A DNA stretch of 64,000 bases from Flavobacteriaceae bacterium (GCA_013001285.1 JABDMU010000033.1:1-64000); one strand, 5' to 3'. Shown: positions 8,802 to 18,106, numbered from the stretch's first letter. Numbers and translations are program-made. Notes: a model not told the origin generated them from the sequence alone.

Positions 8802-9665
8802 TTGAACTATTCGAAAATAATTGCAGGAACCATGAGTTGGGGTTCTTGGGGAAAAGGATTTGACACAAATGAGATGACTAATATAATTCATCATTGTGTT
8901 GATAATGGGGTAACTACCTTTGATCATGCCGACATTTATGGTGATTATTCAACCGAAGCACAATTTGGATCTGCCTTCCTAAAAAGCGGAATAGAACGCG
9001 ACAAAATGCAATTCATTTCAAAATGTGGTATTCAATATGTAGGTGAGAGCAGATCTAATTCTGTCAAGCATTATGATTATTCTTCAAAATATATTATTCA
9101 ATCTCTAGATTCAACTTTGAAGAATTTACGAACGGATTATCTAGATTTGTTTTTATTACACCGTCCTAGTCCGTTAATGCATCCTCATGAAGTACTTGAA
9201 GCTGTAGCTAAATTGACTCAGGAAGGGAAGCTTAGAAACTTCGGGGTTTCTAATTTTACACCTTCACAAATGCAACTGATAAATAGTGAAGTTCCTATAA
9301 AAGTAAATCAAATTGAGTTTTCATTAACCCATTTTGAAGCTATGCAAGATGGCACTCTTGATTACATGTTGTTGAACAATATCTTACCTATGGCTTGGTC
9401 ACCATTAGGTGTTGTTTTTAAGTTGGAAGACGAACGAACACGCCGAATTCATAAGCAGCTCCAGCAACTTCGAAATAAATATAATGCTACCGAAGATCAG
9501 TTATTATTAGCTTGGATCATGAAGCATCCGTCTAATATTCATCCTGTCATTGGAACAACCGATTTGCAACGTATTGAAAATGCTAGTAAAGCCATTGCTT
9601 TTGATTTGGAACTTGAGGACTGGTTTCATATTCTTGTTGCAAGCCAAGGTTTTAAAGTTCCATAA
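8802..9665 (+). CDS. Aldo/keto reductase (TTG start)
   Basis: A 287-residue TIM-barrel oxidoreductase of the YdhF-like aldo/keto reductase group. The catalytic tetrad is visible: Asp41 and Tyr46 (FDHADIYG), Lys74 (ISKCG) and His120 (LLHRPSP). The family normally begins with a strand of the form YSKIIAGTMSWG, and the only start that includes it is the TTG at 8802; the next ATG (at about 8832) would remove the first strand. It should reduce a carbonyl substrate with NADPH in the cytoplasm, but the substrate cannot be named. It is followed 22 bases later by the AlbA_2 gene, possibly co-transcribed. Confidence 0.9.
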   Translation: MNYSKIIAGTMSWGSWGKGFDTNEMTNIIHHCVDNGVTTFDHADIYGDYSTEAQFGSAFLKSGIERDKMQFISKCGIQYVGESRSNSVKHYDYSSKYIIQSLDSTLKNLRTDYLDLFLLHRPSPLMHPHEVLEAVAKLTQEGKLRNFGVSNFTPSQMQLINSEVPIKVNQIEFSLTHFEAMQDGTLDYMLLNNILPMAWSPLGVVFKLEDERTRRIHKQLQQLRNKYNATEDQLLLAWIMKHPSNIHPVIGTTDLQRIENASKAIAFDLELEDWFHILVASQGFKVP

Positions 9666-9687
9666 TCGAAATTATTATTAATATCCC

Positions 9688-10827
9688 ATGATCAATAAAC
9701 GCTTACTTATTAAAAATCTTTTGGCTCATAATGATGAGAACAGTTTTTATGATAAAAAGCGAAAAATTGATATTAGTCAAAGGGAGGGTAAAGCTAAATT
9801 TCTAAAACACATCTGTGCCTTATCAAACAGTAATCCAAATAACAACTCATATATTGTAATTGGTGTTGAAGACGAGGACAATAAAATAGTTGGTGTTGAT
9901 TTCTTTGACGATAGTAAGATCCAAAATCTTATCAATGCTTATTTGAGCAATCCGCCAATCGTGCAATATGAAAATATTCCATTCCCCCATTTACAAGATG
10001 ATAAAGTCGTTGGGCTAGTCACTATAAGATCAAAATCTAACAATGAGGTCACCTCTTTACGCCGAAATATTTGGAAATATTATGGTGGTGCTGTATTTAT
10101 GAGAGAAGGTAGTATGAGTATGCCTAAAGTATTCGATATTGAAATCAAGGATTTAAATTCGGATATCGTTACTGCTATTGAAAGCCATGCTCAGAATAAT
10201 ATAGAACACACTCTTGACGGTGTTTTCGATTTCATGAATAAGCGTCAAGATTTTTCTCCTCAATACAAAGTGTTCAGGGAATATTTTGTCGTTTGCTGGG
10301 CCGGACAAAGAAAAGAAATTGGAACGGTGGCGTTCTATTCCAGAGTTGATATTGAGTTGATCAATGAGCAGGTGCGACTATTTTATTCGGCTTTAGATGA
10401 AGTTTCTATCCAATTTGATGAAGGCTCCTTTAAAATTATTGAATATGTTAATTTAGGTTTACATAATCAAGATAAATATTTTCCGCTTGAAAAGACGATC
10501 ATCACCTTTGAAAACAACGCCAATTATAACTTAGAAACCTCTCTTTTATTCGAGCCTCCTCAATATGATAAGAAAATTTTGCATCATATTTATAATGCAA
10601 ATAATGCGATTCTAAAAAAATTAAAAAAAGGAATTACACTACATAAAGACGAAGAAAGGGATATAAAAAATTTACCCGTAACTTATCTTATTTGCTATTT
10701 CAATGGCTTTGAAGAGGCCATTGACAAACTTAATGAGTCAAAGAATTATTTAAAATCATACAGCGAAGAAATATTTTCTATTTATAAAGAATCGATTAGA
10801 ATTTTAAGAAAGGTAAAGTACAGTTAA
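9688..10827 (+). CDS. AlbA_2 (Schlafen-type) domain protein with uncharacterised C-terminal half
   Basis: The first ~150 residues look like an AlbA_2 domain (also called Schlafen AlbA_2, often annotated as ATP-binding or putative DNA-binding): an early EGKAKFLKHICALSNS segment, a YIVIGVEDED strand and a later IRSKSNNEV strand. The remaining ~220 residues (to 379) show no domain I recognise and end in a lysine-rich helical part. There is no helix-turn-helix tail or ATPase companion. The gene sits 22 bases after the aldo/keto reductase and ends at a strong hairpin. AlbA_2 proteins occur in regulators and in some defence loci, but nothing nearby supports a defence role. Confidence 0.72.
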   Translation: MINKRLLIKNLLAHNDENSFYDKKRKIDISQREGKAKFLKHICALSNSNPNNNSYIVIGVEDEDNKIVGVDFFDDSKIQNLINAYLSNPPIVQYENIPFPHLQDDKVVGLVTIRSKSNNEVTSLRRNIWKYYGGAVFMREGSMSMPKVFDIEIKDLNSDIVTAIESHAQNNIEHTLDGVFDFMNKRQDFSPQYKVFREYFVVCWAGQRKEIGTVAFYSRVDIELINEQVRLFYSALDEVSIQFDEGSFKIIEYVNLGLHNQDKYFPLEKTIITFENNANYNLETSLLFEPPQYDKKILHHIYNANNAILKKLKKGITLHKDEERDIKNLPVTYLICYFNGFEEAIDKLNESKNYLKSYSEEIFSIYKESIRILRKVKYS

Positions 10828-10830
10828 AAA

Positions 10831-10858
10831 AAATGCTCCTTAAAATTAAGGAGCATTT
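10831..10858. terminator. Bidirectional terminator hairpin between convergent genes
   Basis: A perfect 13-bp inverted repeat with a 2-base centre lies between the AlbA_2 gene (stop at 10827) and the convergent lipoprotein gene (stop at 10880). On the minus strand a run of six T follows; on the plus strand the following tract is AT-rich. It likely serves both genes. Confidence 0.8.
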
Positions 10859-10879
10859 ATAATTTAAATGTTTTATTCT

Positions 10880-11437
10880 TTAATTTGGTTCATCAGCATC
10901 CTTTTTAGGACAAACAACCGCATGCGCAATGATATAGAGTTCTCCTGAGACATCATCTATTTTGTAATCATCATAAGATTCTCCCTCATCGAAACTATCG
11001 GAGTTTCCATACTGTCCAGGTGCAACTGTCTGCTGTCCATTAGGTTTTAGTGGATACGGGTCATTCCCTACATATAAGTGCGTTTCATAGAGCATCCATT
11101 CACCATTGGTCTGATACTCTACAACCACATAATCATCCATATATACGATACTTACACTACCTACGATTTCTCCTTTCGAAGTTTCGCATTTTCCAGCCCC
11201 AGCATAAAGATCATGAGTTTCGCTGTACGGTGCTGTTATTGGTCCAACGTGCCAGCCCCATCTTTTAAATCCATCATCTCTAAAGCAACCATCCTTTGCA
11301 TATGCAAATGCAGTTTCACAGCCTTCAGCCGGATCTTTCAATTGTTCTAATATTTCATCATTAAATACGCCTTCATTTTCACAAGAAGAAAATGACAGTA
11401 CCATGGTCAAGGCAATTAAGAAAAGTTTTGATTTCAT
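10880..11437 (-). CDS. Hypothetical lipoprotein
   Basis: A 185-residue protein with a signal sequence ending in a lipobox SFSSC (Cys at residue 19). The mature part is acidic, has four further cysteines that could pair (CETAFAYA, GCFRDD, KCETSK and VVCPKK), and contains beta-rich segments. I do not recognise the family with certainty; short Bacteroidota lipoproteins with a Trp-Gly-Trp (RWGWHVGPI) segment like this one are common near T9SS-using species. It is a single-gene unit with a terminator just downstream. Function unknown. Confidence 0.75.
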   Translation of the reverse strand: MKSKLFLIALTMVLSFSSCENEGVFNDEILEQLKDPAEGCETAFAYAKDGCFRDDGFKRWGWHVGPITAPYSETHDLYAGAGKCETSKGEIVGSVSIVYMDDYVVVEYQTNGEWMLYETHLYVGNDPYPLKPNGQQTVAPGQYGNSDSFDEGESYDDYKIDDVSGELYIIAHAVVCPKKDADEPN

Positions 11438-11566
11438 TATTTTAAGAATTTGATTAATAGCTATTTAAAGATACAAAAAAAGTTTTTAAATTAATTTTTT
11501 TTAATACTTGTTAGCCGTAAATCATCATTTTTAGATTAAGATGAATTTTTTGTGAGAAAGAGACCA

Positions 11567-11666
11567 CTATTGTTTTCGAGGAATTGAAAATTCTGAGCTT
11601 TTGCCAAGGGCTTGATATTCATCGGCAACCACAGAATTCGGATCTGAAAAAATGGTTTGATTAAAA
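11567..11666 (-). pseudogene. Possible 3' gene remnant in the spacer after the DUF1501 gene
   Basis: In the 229-base spacer between the lipoprotein and the DUF1501 gene, the minus strand has about 33 stop-free codons ending in TAG at 11567. The encoded peptide includes SDPNSVVADEYQALGK, which has the composition of real protein and loosely resembles the C-terminus of Mrp-type ATPases. It has no start codon of its own and lies in a different frame from the DUF1501 stop. It may be a decayed gene end or chance. Nothing else is seen in this spacer. Confidence 0.25.
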
Positions 11667-12857
11667 TTATATAAAGTCTAATTGTTCAAAGTTCTTGTTC
11701 AAAACAACTTGTCCATCAACATCGAGCCATTTGTTTAATACTGTTGCATATATAGTTCGAAAATCTATTTCAAATTTTAAGTCGCCATTGTTGTCGAGAT
11801 CTGCTAAACTTCCAAGTTTGTTATAAATCCCACTCGTCTTCAAATTCTTTCCAATAATAAACACATTATTAGCCGCTCCATGGTCTGTTCCATTCGCAGC
11901 ATTCTGCTCTACGCGTCTACCGAACTCTGAAAAGGTCAAAATCAAAGTATCCTCTAAGGTTCCTTTTTTATCTAGCTCATTAACAAATACTTCCAAATTG
12001 CTTGCGTACACATTTAACAATCTACTTTGAGTTTCTGTTTGCCTAGCATGGGTATCAAATCCACCCAAAGATGTATAATAAACTCTTGTTTTAAGCCCAG
12101 AATTAATAAATTCTGCTGTCGTTTTTAATTGCTTTCCAAATGGATGATTTGAATAATTCTCCTGCGAATTTGCTGTTTTTGTAGTTTCATAAATATATCT
12201 TGCCGAAGATTCTGCTTCTATAGACATTTTATAGAGATATCCTAAATTGTGTTCACTCAAATGTGCATCGTTATGGTGTTTCAAAATACTTTTAATATAG
12301 GGTTGCTCAACGGTTCTAAAAAGTCGTTTAGCATCATTGGTTGCAATACCACTAATTTTATTACCCTTCAAAGTCAGAGATAAACTTTCATCAACTTCAA
12401 TGGCGTTGTAGGGTTCATCACCGAAGTTATCCAGATAACGACCCACCCATCCAGTCTGTAGTTGAACATTAGCATCACTAGCAGTTTGCCATATATCGGT
12501 TGATCTAAAATGAGAGCGGTCTGGGTTTGGATATCCAACATTATTAATAATACTTAAATAGCCTTTATCGTATAGTCTTTTTAGAGGTAACAATTTAGGG
12601 TGTAGACCAAATTCATCGGTCAATTTTATAAGCGTGTTTGCTTTGAGCGCCAATCTTGGTCTTTTTCTGTAATAAATATCATTTCGAAATGGTACCAAGG
12701 TATTTAAGCCATCATTTCCTCCTGATAGTTGAACAATAACAAGTCGTTTATATCCTGAGGATGCCCTTAAAACATCGTCAAATGCCTTCACAAAACTAGG
12801 CACCATGAATAGGCTACTTGCTAAAGCCGAATTTTTTATAAAATCTCTTCTTTTCAT
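11667..12857 (-). CDS. DUF1501 family exported protein
   Basis: A protein of 396 residues from the preferred start. It opens with a twin-arginine style signal (KRRDFIKNSA) and contains the DUF1501 core: LSGGNDGLNTLVPF near the N-terminus, RSHFRSTDIWQTA, and FSEFGRRVEQNAANGTDHG, which resembles the metal-binding part of the alkaline phosphatase/sulfatase superfamily. DUF1501 proteins are encoded next to DUF1800 proteins across many phyla, and the pair is exported; no biochemical role is agreed. The ATG at 12857 comes two bases after the DUF1800 stop; an ATG at 12866 would overlap it by 7 bases and is less likely because it puts extra residues before the RR motif. Confidence 0.9.
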   Translation of the reverse strand: MKRRDFIKNSALASSLFMVPSFVKAFDDVLRASSGYKRLVIVQLSGGNDGLNTLVPFRNDIYYRKRPRLALKANTLIKLTDEFGLHPKLLPLKRLYDKGYLSIINNVGYPNPDRSHFRSTDIWQTASDANVQLQTGWVGRYLDNFGDEPYNAIEVDESLSLTLKGNKISGIATNDAKRLFRTVEQPYIKSILKHHNDAHLSEHNLGYLYKMSIEAESSARYIYETTKTANSQENYSNHPFGKQLKTTAEFINSGLKTRVYYTSLGGFDTHARQTETQSRLLNVYASNLEVFVNELDKKGTLEDTLILTFSEFGRRVEQNAANGTDHGAANNVFIIGKNLKTSGIYNKLGSLADLDNNGDLKFEIDFRTIYATVLNKWLDVDGQVVLNKNFEQLDFI

Positions 12858-12859
12858 AG

Positions 12860-14236
12860 CTAACACATTTGATATTCAGGAATAGACATGAGTTGTATAC
12901 AATACTCCATTTTAGAAGCTTTCCCTAAATTATTCAGGACAGTTTTGGTTCCTGAATTCAGGGGTGAAACAATCAGATGATCTATCATGTTCTCAACAGA
13001 AACATTCTGATATTGCCGTTCGAAATGTTTCCAATCACAGTCGACTTTAAAGAATCTATTTCTTCCATTATTTTTATCAATAAATTTTGCGAGTTGATCA
13101 TTAAACTCACCTTTTTTCTTTGTAGAAATTAGGCCATTGCTCAACAAAAGAGAAGGCAATCTCAACCTTAATAAAATAGTATTACTATCTATCCAGGTAC
13201 GCCCTCCTGTCCAACCTGCTACATTAGGTGGATCTAATAATACTTGTCCTAATACTCTTTGAAGGGCTAGGATTTGTTTTTGGACTCTAAAATTTAATGG
13301 GACCGTTTTATGAATGCCTACTAAAAAATCAATTGGTGATTTGATCTTACTACCAATATTTTCAGAATTATAAAACCATTCAGACATAAATACATAGCGC
13401 ATTAATTGTCCAATATTATACTTAGGATACAATACCTTAACCATTTCGCTAATATGACTTTGATTTATTTTATCATTTACGAAATAGCTATAGATCTTTT
13501 CACATATGTAGTGTGCACATTCTCGTTTAGAGAATATGATATCGATAATATCATCGCCATTAAAACGCCCTCGTTTTCCTAAAAATCGCTTGAGTCCGTA
13601 ATCATGTTGTAATCGCCGAACCATGAATTCTCCTTTGAAATTATGGAAGTATCCTGTAAATGCACGAGCACTCTCTTTAATGTCTTTCTCAGAATAGTTG
13701 CCTTTTCCAAGGGTGAACAATTCCATTAATTCCCGCGCAAAATTCTCATTCGGATTACTTTTTACATTCTGTTTATTATTCAAATATTTCAGCATGGCCG
13801 GCTGCTTAGAAACAGCCTTAGTGAATTCTATTAAATCACCTAAGGCATACTTTCTAAGTGTATTATTGTACTGCTGAACGTAAAAAATATTATGGTCCTT
13901 ACACACAAAATGATTGGCCCAAAATAGGGTCATTCTTTCTCGTAGTAGATCTTCTGAATTTGCAATCCTTTTTATCCAGGCATAATTGTATTCAATCGAA
14001 AGCTCCTGACTTCTTTTTATAAAAGCTCTAAGCTTTTTCTTGTCTTTGAGAATGGTTAATGGATTGATGTTATTGAATTCGGAAGTATCAATAGAAAGTG
14101 GTTTTGGATATTTAGATTCCGTAAACAAGTCCCCAACAATTTCCTTTCTGGAACTTTTTTTAATTTGATCCAACTTATCTGGAGTGATGCCGAAACCTGC
14201 TCGCCAATATAAATGTTGTATTTCTTTGCTGTTCAT
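12860..14236 (-). CDS. DUF1800 family protein
   Basis: A 458-residue protein with the DUF1800 features HLYWRAGFG at the N-terminus, a WANHFVCKDH motif near residue 105, NENFARELMELFTLG near 163, and DPPNVAGWTGGRTW near 335. It has no obvious signal peptide, unlike its DUF1501 partner, which begins two bases after its stop. The two form a two-gene operon that starts after a short AT-rich leader. Pairing of these families suggests they act together, but the function is not known. Confidence 0.92.
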   Translation of the reverse strand: MNSKEIQHLYWRAGFGITPDKLDQIKKSSRKEIVGDLFTESKYPKPLSIDTSEFNNINPLTILKDKKKLRAFIKRSQELSIEYNYAWIKRIANSEDLLRERMTLFWANHFVCKDHNIFYVQQYNNTLRKYALGDLIEFTKAVSKQPAMLKYLNNKQNVKSNPNENFARELMELFTLGKGNYSEKDIKESARAFTGYFHNFKGEFMVRRLQHDYGLKRFLGKRGRFNGDDIIDIIFSKRECAHYICEKIYSYFVNDKINQSHISEMVKVLYPKYNIGQLMRYVFMSEWFYNSENIGSKIKSPIDFLVGIHKTVPLNFRVQKQILALQRVLGQVLLDPPNVAGWTGGRTWIDSNTILLRLRLPSLLLSNGLISTKKKGEFNDQLAKFIDKNNGRNRFFKVDCDWKHFERQYQNVSVENMIDHLIVSPLNSGTKTVLNNLGKASKMEYCIQLMSIPEYQMC

Positions 14237-14335
14237 TAACTTTTTGACTGCTCTAAACTCAATTCGTTTAATTTACAACAAAAACAAAGCCAAAATATTA
14301 TGATTAGGCCAAATCTTATTTTTAGACATAAAAAA

Positions 14336-14357
14336 AACCGCTTCTTTCAAAGCGGTT
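14336..14357 (-). terminator. Terminator of the ALDH7-type dehydrogenase gene
   Basis: An 8-bp GC-rich stem with a 6-base loop is followed on the minus strand by eight T, directly downstream of the dehydrogenase stop at 14378. Confidence 0.82.
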
Positions 14358-14377
14358 CCGTTATATTATTCAAATTT

Positions 14378-15931
14378 TTACAAATCGAATTTAATACCTT
14401 GAGCCAAAGGTAGATCGGTTGTATAATTAATCGTATTTGTTTGGCGTCTCATATAAACCTTCCATGCATCACTTCCAGATTCACGACCACCACCAGTTTC
14501 CTTTTCACCTCCAAAAGCACCGCCGATTTCTGCGCCTGAAGTACCAATATTAACGTTGGCTATACCACAATCACTACCAGCGTGTGATAAAAAGCGTTCG
14601 GCTTCTCTTAAATTATTTGTCATGATAGCTGAGCTTAAGCCTTGGGCTACACCATTTTGAATGTCTATCGCATTTTCAACATCACCAGAATATTTTATCA
14701 GATAGAGCACAGGAGCAAATGTCTCGTGCTGGACAATCTTAAAGGAATTATCGGCTTCGGCTATTGCTGGTTTCACATAACATCCGCTTTCATATCCTTC
14801 TCCTTCAAGGACGCCACCTTCAACAACAATATGACCTCCTTCAGAAACGACTTCCTTCAAAGCTTTTTGATACATTTTTACAGCATCTTTATCTATAAGT
14901 GGCCCAACATGATTATTTTCATCAAGTGGATTCCCAATTCTTAACTGTTTATAAGCATCTACAACAGCCGACTTTACTTTGTCATAAACACTTTCATGAA
15001 TTATAAGTCGACGTGTTGAAGTACAGCGTTGACCACAAGTTCCAACAGCGCCAAAAACAGCACCAATGACCGTCATTTTTATGTCGGCGTCCGGTGTTAC
15101 GATAATTGCATTATTCCCTCCTAATTCTAATAGGGATTTTCCTAAACGCTCACCAACGGTTTTCGCTACAATTTTTCCCATACGAGTTGACCCTGTCGCA
15201 GAAATAAGCGGCACTCTCTTATCGGTGGTCATCATTTCTCCAACGCGGTAATCCCCATTGATTAAACAGCAAATGCCTTCAGGGAGTCCATTTGCTTTAA
15301 ATACTGAAGCTGCAATATTTTGACAGGCAATTCCGCATAATGGGGCTTTTTCGGAAGGTTTCCAAACGCATACATCGCCACATACCCAAGCCAATGCTGT
15401 ATTCCATGCCCAAACTGCTACAGGAAAATTGAAGGCTGAAATAATGCCAACCACACCTAATGGATGATATTGTTCATACATACGATGTCCAAAGCGTTCA
15501 CTGTGCATCGTTAGTCCGTGTAATTGTCTTGACAAGCCTACTGCAAAGTCGCAGATATCAATCATTTCCTGTACTTCACCTAATCCTTCCTGGTAAGATT
15601 TTCCCATTTCATAGGAGACTAGTTTTCCTAACGGTTCTTTTAACTCGCGTAACTTATCTCCAAATTGTCGAACGATCTCACCACGTTGTGGTGCGGGCAT
15701 TATACGCCAAGTTTTAAATGCTGAAGTGGCAGCGTCCATCATTTTTGAATAATCGTCTGGTGTTGTACTTTTTACACTTCCTATTAATTGACCATCAACT
15801 GGCGAATAACTATCGATCAATTCGCCATTTGAAAACCAATTTGATCCGGTTGAAGTACCATCATTGACTTGCTTGACACCTAATTTGTTCAAAGCTTCAT
15901 GTATCCCGAAATCAGTTGCAACTGCTTCCAT
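14378..15931 (-). CDS. amaB: ALDH7-type aldehyde dehydrogenase (probable alpha-aminoadipic semialdehyde dehydrogenase)
   Basis: A 517-residue NAD(P)-dependent aldehyde dehydrogenase. The NAD-binding ISAFNFPVAVW segment, Glu269 (LLELGG), catalytic Cys303 in GTCGQRCTSTRR, and the antiquitin-like tail with GEKETGGGRESGSDAWK identify the ALDH7 group. Members oxidise L-2-aminoadipate 6-semialdehyde (or its cyclic form piperideine-6-carboxylate) in lysine breakdown. A saccharopine dehydrogenase-like gene at 61157-62311 in this window could make that substrate, although the two are far apart. It is a single-gene unit with a strong terminator. The exact substrate is inferred from the family. Confidence 0.88.
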   Translation of the reverse strand: MEAVATDFGIHEALNKLGVKQVNDGTSTGSNWFSNGELIDSYSPVDGQLIGSVKSTTPDDYSKMMDAATSAFKTWRIMPAPQRGEIVRQFGDKLRELKEPLGKLVSYEMGKSYQEGLGEVQEMIDICDFAVGLSRQLHGLTMHSERFGHRMYEQYHPLGVVGIISAFNFPVAVWAWNTALAWVCGDVCVWKPSEKAPLCGIACQNIAASVFKANGLPEGICCLINGDYRVGEMMTTDKRVPLISATGSTRMGKIVAKTVGERLGKSLLELGGNNAIIVTPDADIKMTVIGAVFGAVGTCGQRCTSTRRLIIHESVYDKVKSAVVDAYKQLRIGNPLDENNHVGPLIDKDAVKMYQKALKEVVSEGGHIVVEGGVLEGEGYESGCYVKPAIAEADNSFKIVQHETFAPVLYLIKYSGDVENAIDIQNGVAQGLSSAIMTNNLREAERFLSHAGSDCGIANVNIGTSGAEIGGAFGGEKETGGGRESGSDAWKVYMRRQTNTINYTTDLPLAQGIKFDL

Positions 15932-16048
15932 ATATATAAATTTTATTTTTTTAGTAATTATCTGCGAAGATACTAATTAATTAGAAGAGGATATTTACAA
16001 TTACATCATAAAACAGTACCTTTAATTTCCATTTTTAATCTTCAATTC

Positions 16049-17119
16049 ATGAAAACTATCTTGCCTTTATTATTAGCCCTATTTGTGATTACCTCATGTA
16101 CACAAAACTCAAAGGAAAATCCTGTTAGTGAGGTTGCTAAATCCAATAAAACGGATGAAGGTGGCGCAGAATTTGCCATTGTCATTCATGGTGGTGCTGG
16201 AACGATTTTGAAAAAAAATATGACGGATGAAAAAGAGGACGCTTATAGAAAAATACTTGAAAAAGCTATTAGAACTGGTTATGAGATCTTAAAAAATGGC
16301 GGTACTAGCCTTGATGCTGTGACCAAGACCATAAATATTATGGAGGATAGTCCATTGTTCAATGCTGGTAAAGGTGCTGTATTCACAAATGCTGGAACCA
16401 ATGAATTGGACGCATCTATAATGGATGGAAAAACCTTAAACGCTGGTGCTTCTGCAGGAACCACAACAGTACGAAACCCTATTGATTTGGCTAGAGCTGT
16501 CATGGATAAATCTCCACATGTGATGCTTTCTGGAAAAGGCGCCGAAGTATTCGCAGAGGCGCAAGGGCTTGAAATTGTAGACCCAGAATATTTTTATACC
16601 GTAAATAGGTTTAATGCGCTTCAACGTGCTAAAGAGCGGGAACAGATTGAGCTAGATCATGACGATAAATCGGCATTCTATGATGCAGAAATCAAAGATT
16701 TTAAATTCGGTACGGTTGGATGTGCAGCTTTAGATAAAGATGGTAATCTGGCAGCTGGGACTTCAACTGGAGGAATGACCAATAAGCGCTGGGGGCGCAT
16801 TGGAGATGCGCCAATAATTGGTGCCGGAACTTATGCCAATAATGCGACCTGCGCTGTGTCTAGTACAGGCTGGGGAGAATATTTTATTCGGGCTATGGTT
16901 GCTCATGATATATCGGCACTTATGGCCTATAAGGGTCTGACCTTAAAGGAGGCTGCTCGTGAGGTCATACATGATAAAGTTGGCGGACTGGGAGGCGACG
17001 GTGGTATTGTTGCAGTTGACAAAAACGGCAATATGGTTTTTGAGTTCAATACCGAAGGCATGTATCGCGCCTCTATGAACGATCAAGGTGAATTGACTAT
17101 AGAGATCTACGAAAAATAA
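16049..17119 (+). CDS. Isoaspartyl peptidase/L-asparaginase family lipoprotein
   Basis: An N-terminal nucleophile hydrolase of 356 residues, with a lipoprotein signal (lipobox ITSC, Cys17). The alpha chain starts with IVIHGGAGTILKK, and the autocleavage site is FGTVG with Thr222 as the new N-terminal nucleophile; GTSTGGMTNKRWGR follows as the substrate-binding segment. Enzymes of this type release aspartate from beta-aspartyl peptides or asparagine. The lipoprotein signal puts it in the envelope. It is divergent from the dehydrogenase gene and appears monocistronic. Confidence 0.93.
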   Translation: MKTILPLLLALFVITSCTQNSKENPVSEVAKSNKTDEGGAEFAIVIHGGAGTILKKNMTDEKEDAYRKILEKAIRTGYEILKNGGTSLDAVTKTINIMEDSPLFNAGKGAVFTNAGTNELDASIMDGKTLNAGASAGTTTVRNPIDLARAVMDKSPHVMLSGKGAEVFAEAQGLEIVDPEYFYTVNRFNALQRAKEREQIELDHDDKSAFYDAEIKDFKFGTVGCAALDKDGNLAAGTSTGGMTNKRWGRIGDAPIIGAGTYANNATCAVSSTGWGEYFIRAMVAHDISALMAYKGLTLKEAAREVIHDKVGGLGGDGGIVAVDKNGNMVFEFNTEGMYRASMNDQGELTIEIYEK

Positions 17120-17238
17120 ATATTTAAGAACAAATTAACACCTCTTAAAAATCTAAGACTAAAAAACGCAGCGTAAATAAATTAACAAGAATAAGCTTAC
17201 AACTTGTATCGTGAATTGTTAATTTAAAATTTTTAGTT

Positions 17239-18102
17239 ATGTTTTTTAGAATAGTAGTATTAGCGTTGTTAACGCTCGGAACAACTCATGCACAAGACAT
17301 TCAATATGTTTCGGCAGAAAACGGTCTCATTGTTAGGGAGGATCCTAATAGAGGCGCAATAAGAGTAGGCTTATTGGATTATGGCACCAAGGTAGAGGTG
17401 ATTGAGCATACCAATTTAAAAGTAGATGTACTTGATCGCGGCACAAAAGTCCAAGGCGAATGGGTAAAGATAAAAGGCCTTGAAGATTATGAATCTTTTG
17501 ACGAAGGCTATGTTTTTAATGGTTATTTGACCGAAGAAAAAATAAAAAAACCCTTCAAGATTCCATTTAAAGAATTTACAATTTATATAGATGACCTTGA
17601 TGCATTTCACAATGAAAAATTTAGGTCGGTAATTTTAGCCGATACCGCATCTGTCGGAATTGAATTGGGGGCGTCTCCTGAAAATAAATCGTTAAAAGTT
17701 CAACATCATCAGGATTTTAAAACAATCGAAATATTTCAAATGCATGAAAATAGCATTTCAATTATGAATGAAGGCCCACATTGTGATCTTCTTGATTATG
17801 TTCATTATAATTCAAGTTGGAAACCATTAACGACCATTTCGAATAACAAAAATTTCAAAAGCTTGTCTTATGGTCAAAAAGATTGGAATAAGTTTGTTGA
17901 AGTTGATCTTAAGGATCTGGTTGCTTATGTTAAAGATCAATGTGGTGAAGAATGGAGTGCCATGATGAAAAGTACCACATCTATTTTCGATAATCCTTTG
18001 GGTGTTTCCATAAGTCGAATTTTCTTCAAAGTAGTTATGACAGATATAGATGGTTATAAAACCAAAAAAATTATCATCTTTGATATTCCAATGGGATGTT
18101 AA
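17239..18102 (+). CDS. Secreted SH3-like domain protein, function unknown
   Basis: A 287-residue protein with a signal peptide cut near residue 18 (THAQ). Residues about 20-100 look like a bacterial SH3 domain (NGLIVREDPN, GTKVEVIEH, GEWVKIKG, GYVFNGYL), which usually binds peptidoglycan stems or other polymers. The rest (about 100-287) has no family I recognise and contains a few cysteines. The next gene starts 4 bases after its stop, so the two may be co-transcribed. Function unknown. Confidence 0.78.
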   Translation: MFFRIVVLALLTLGTTHAQDIQYVSAENGLIVREDPNRGAIRVGLLDYGTKVEVIEHTNLKVDVLDRGTKVQGEWVKIKGLEDYESFDEGYVFNGYLTEEKIKKPFKIPFKEFTIYIDDLDAFHNEKFRSVILADTASVGIELGASPENKSLKVQHHQDFKTIEIFQMHENSISIMNEGPHCDLLDYVHYNSSWKPLTTISNNKNFKSLSYGQKDWNKFVEVDLKDLVAYVKDQCGEEWSAMMKSTTSIFDNPLGVSISRIFFKVVMTDIDGYKTKKIIIFDIPMGC

Positions 18103-18106
18103 ACCA

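Noticed and set aside
18050-18106. Upstream in-frame start of the ABM protein
   Set aside because: It lies inside the preceding gene and gives a leader without similarity to the ABM fold. The ATG at 18107 gives the family start.
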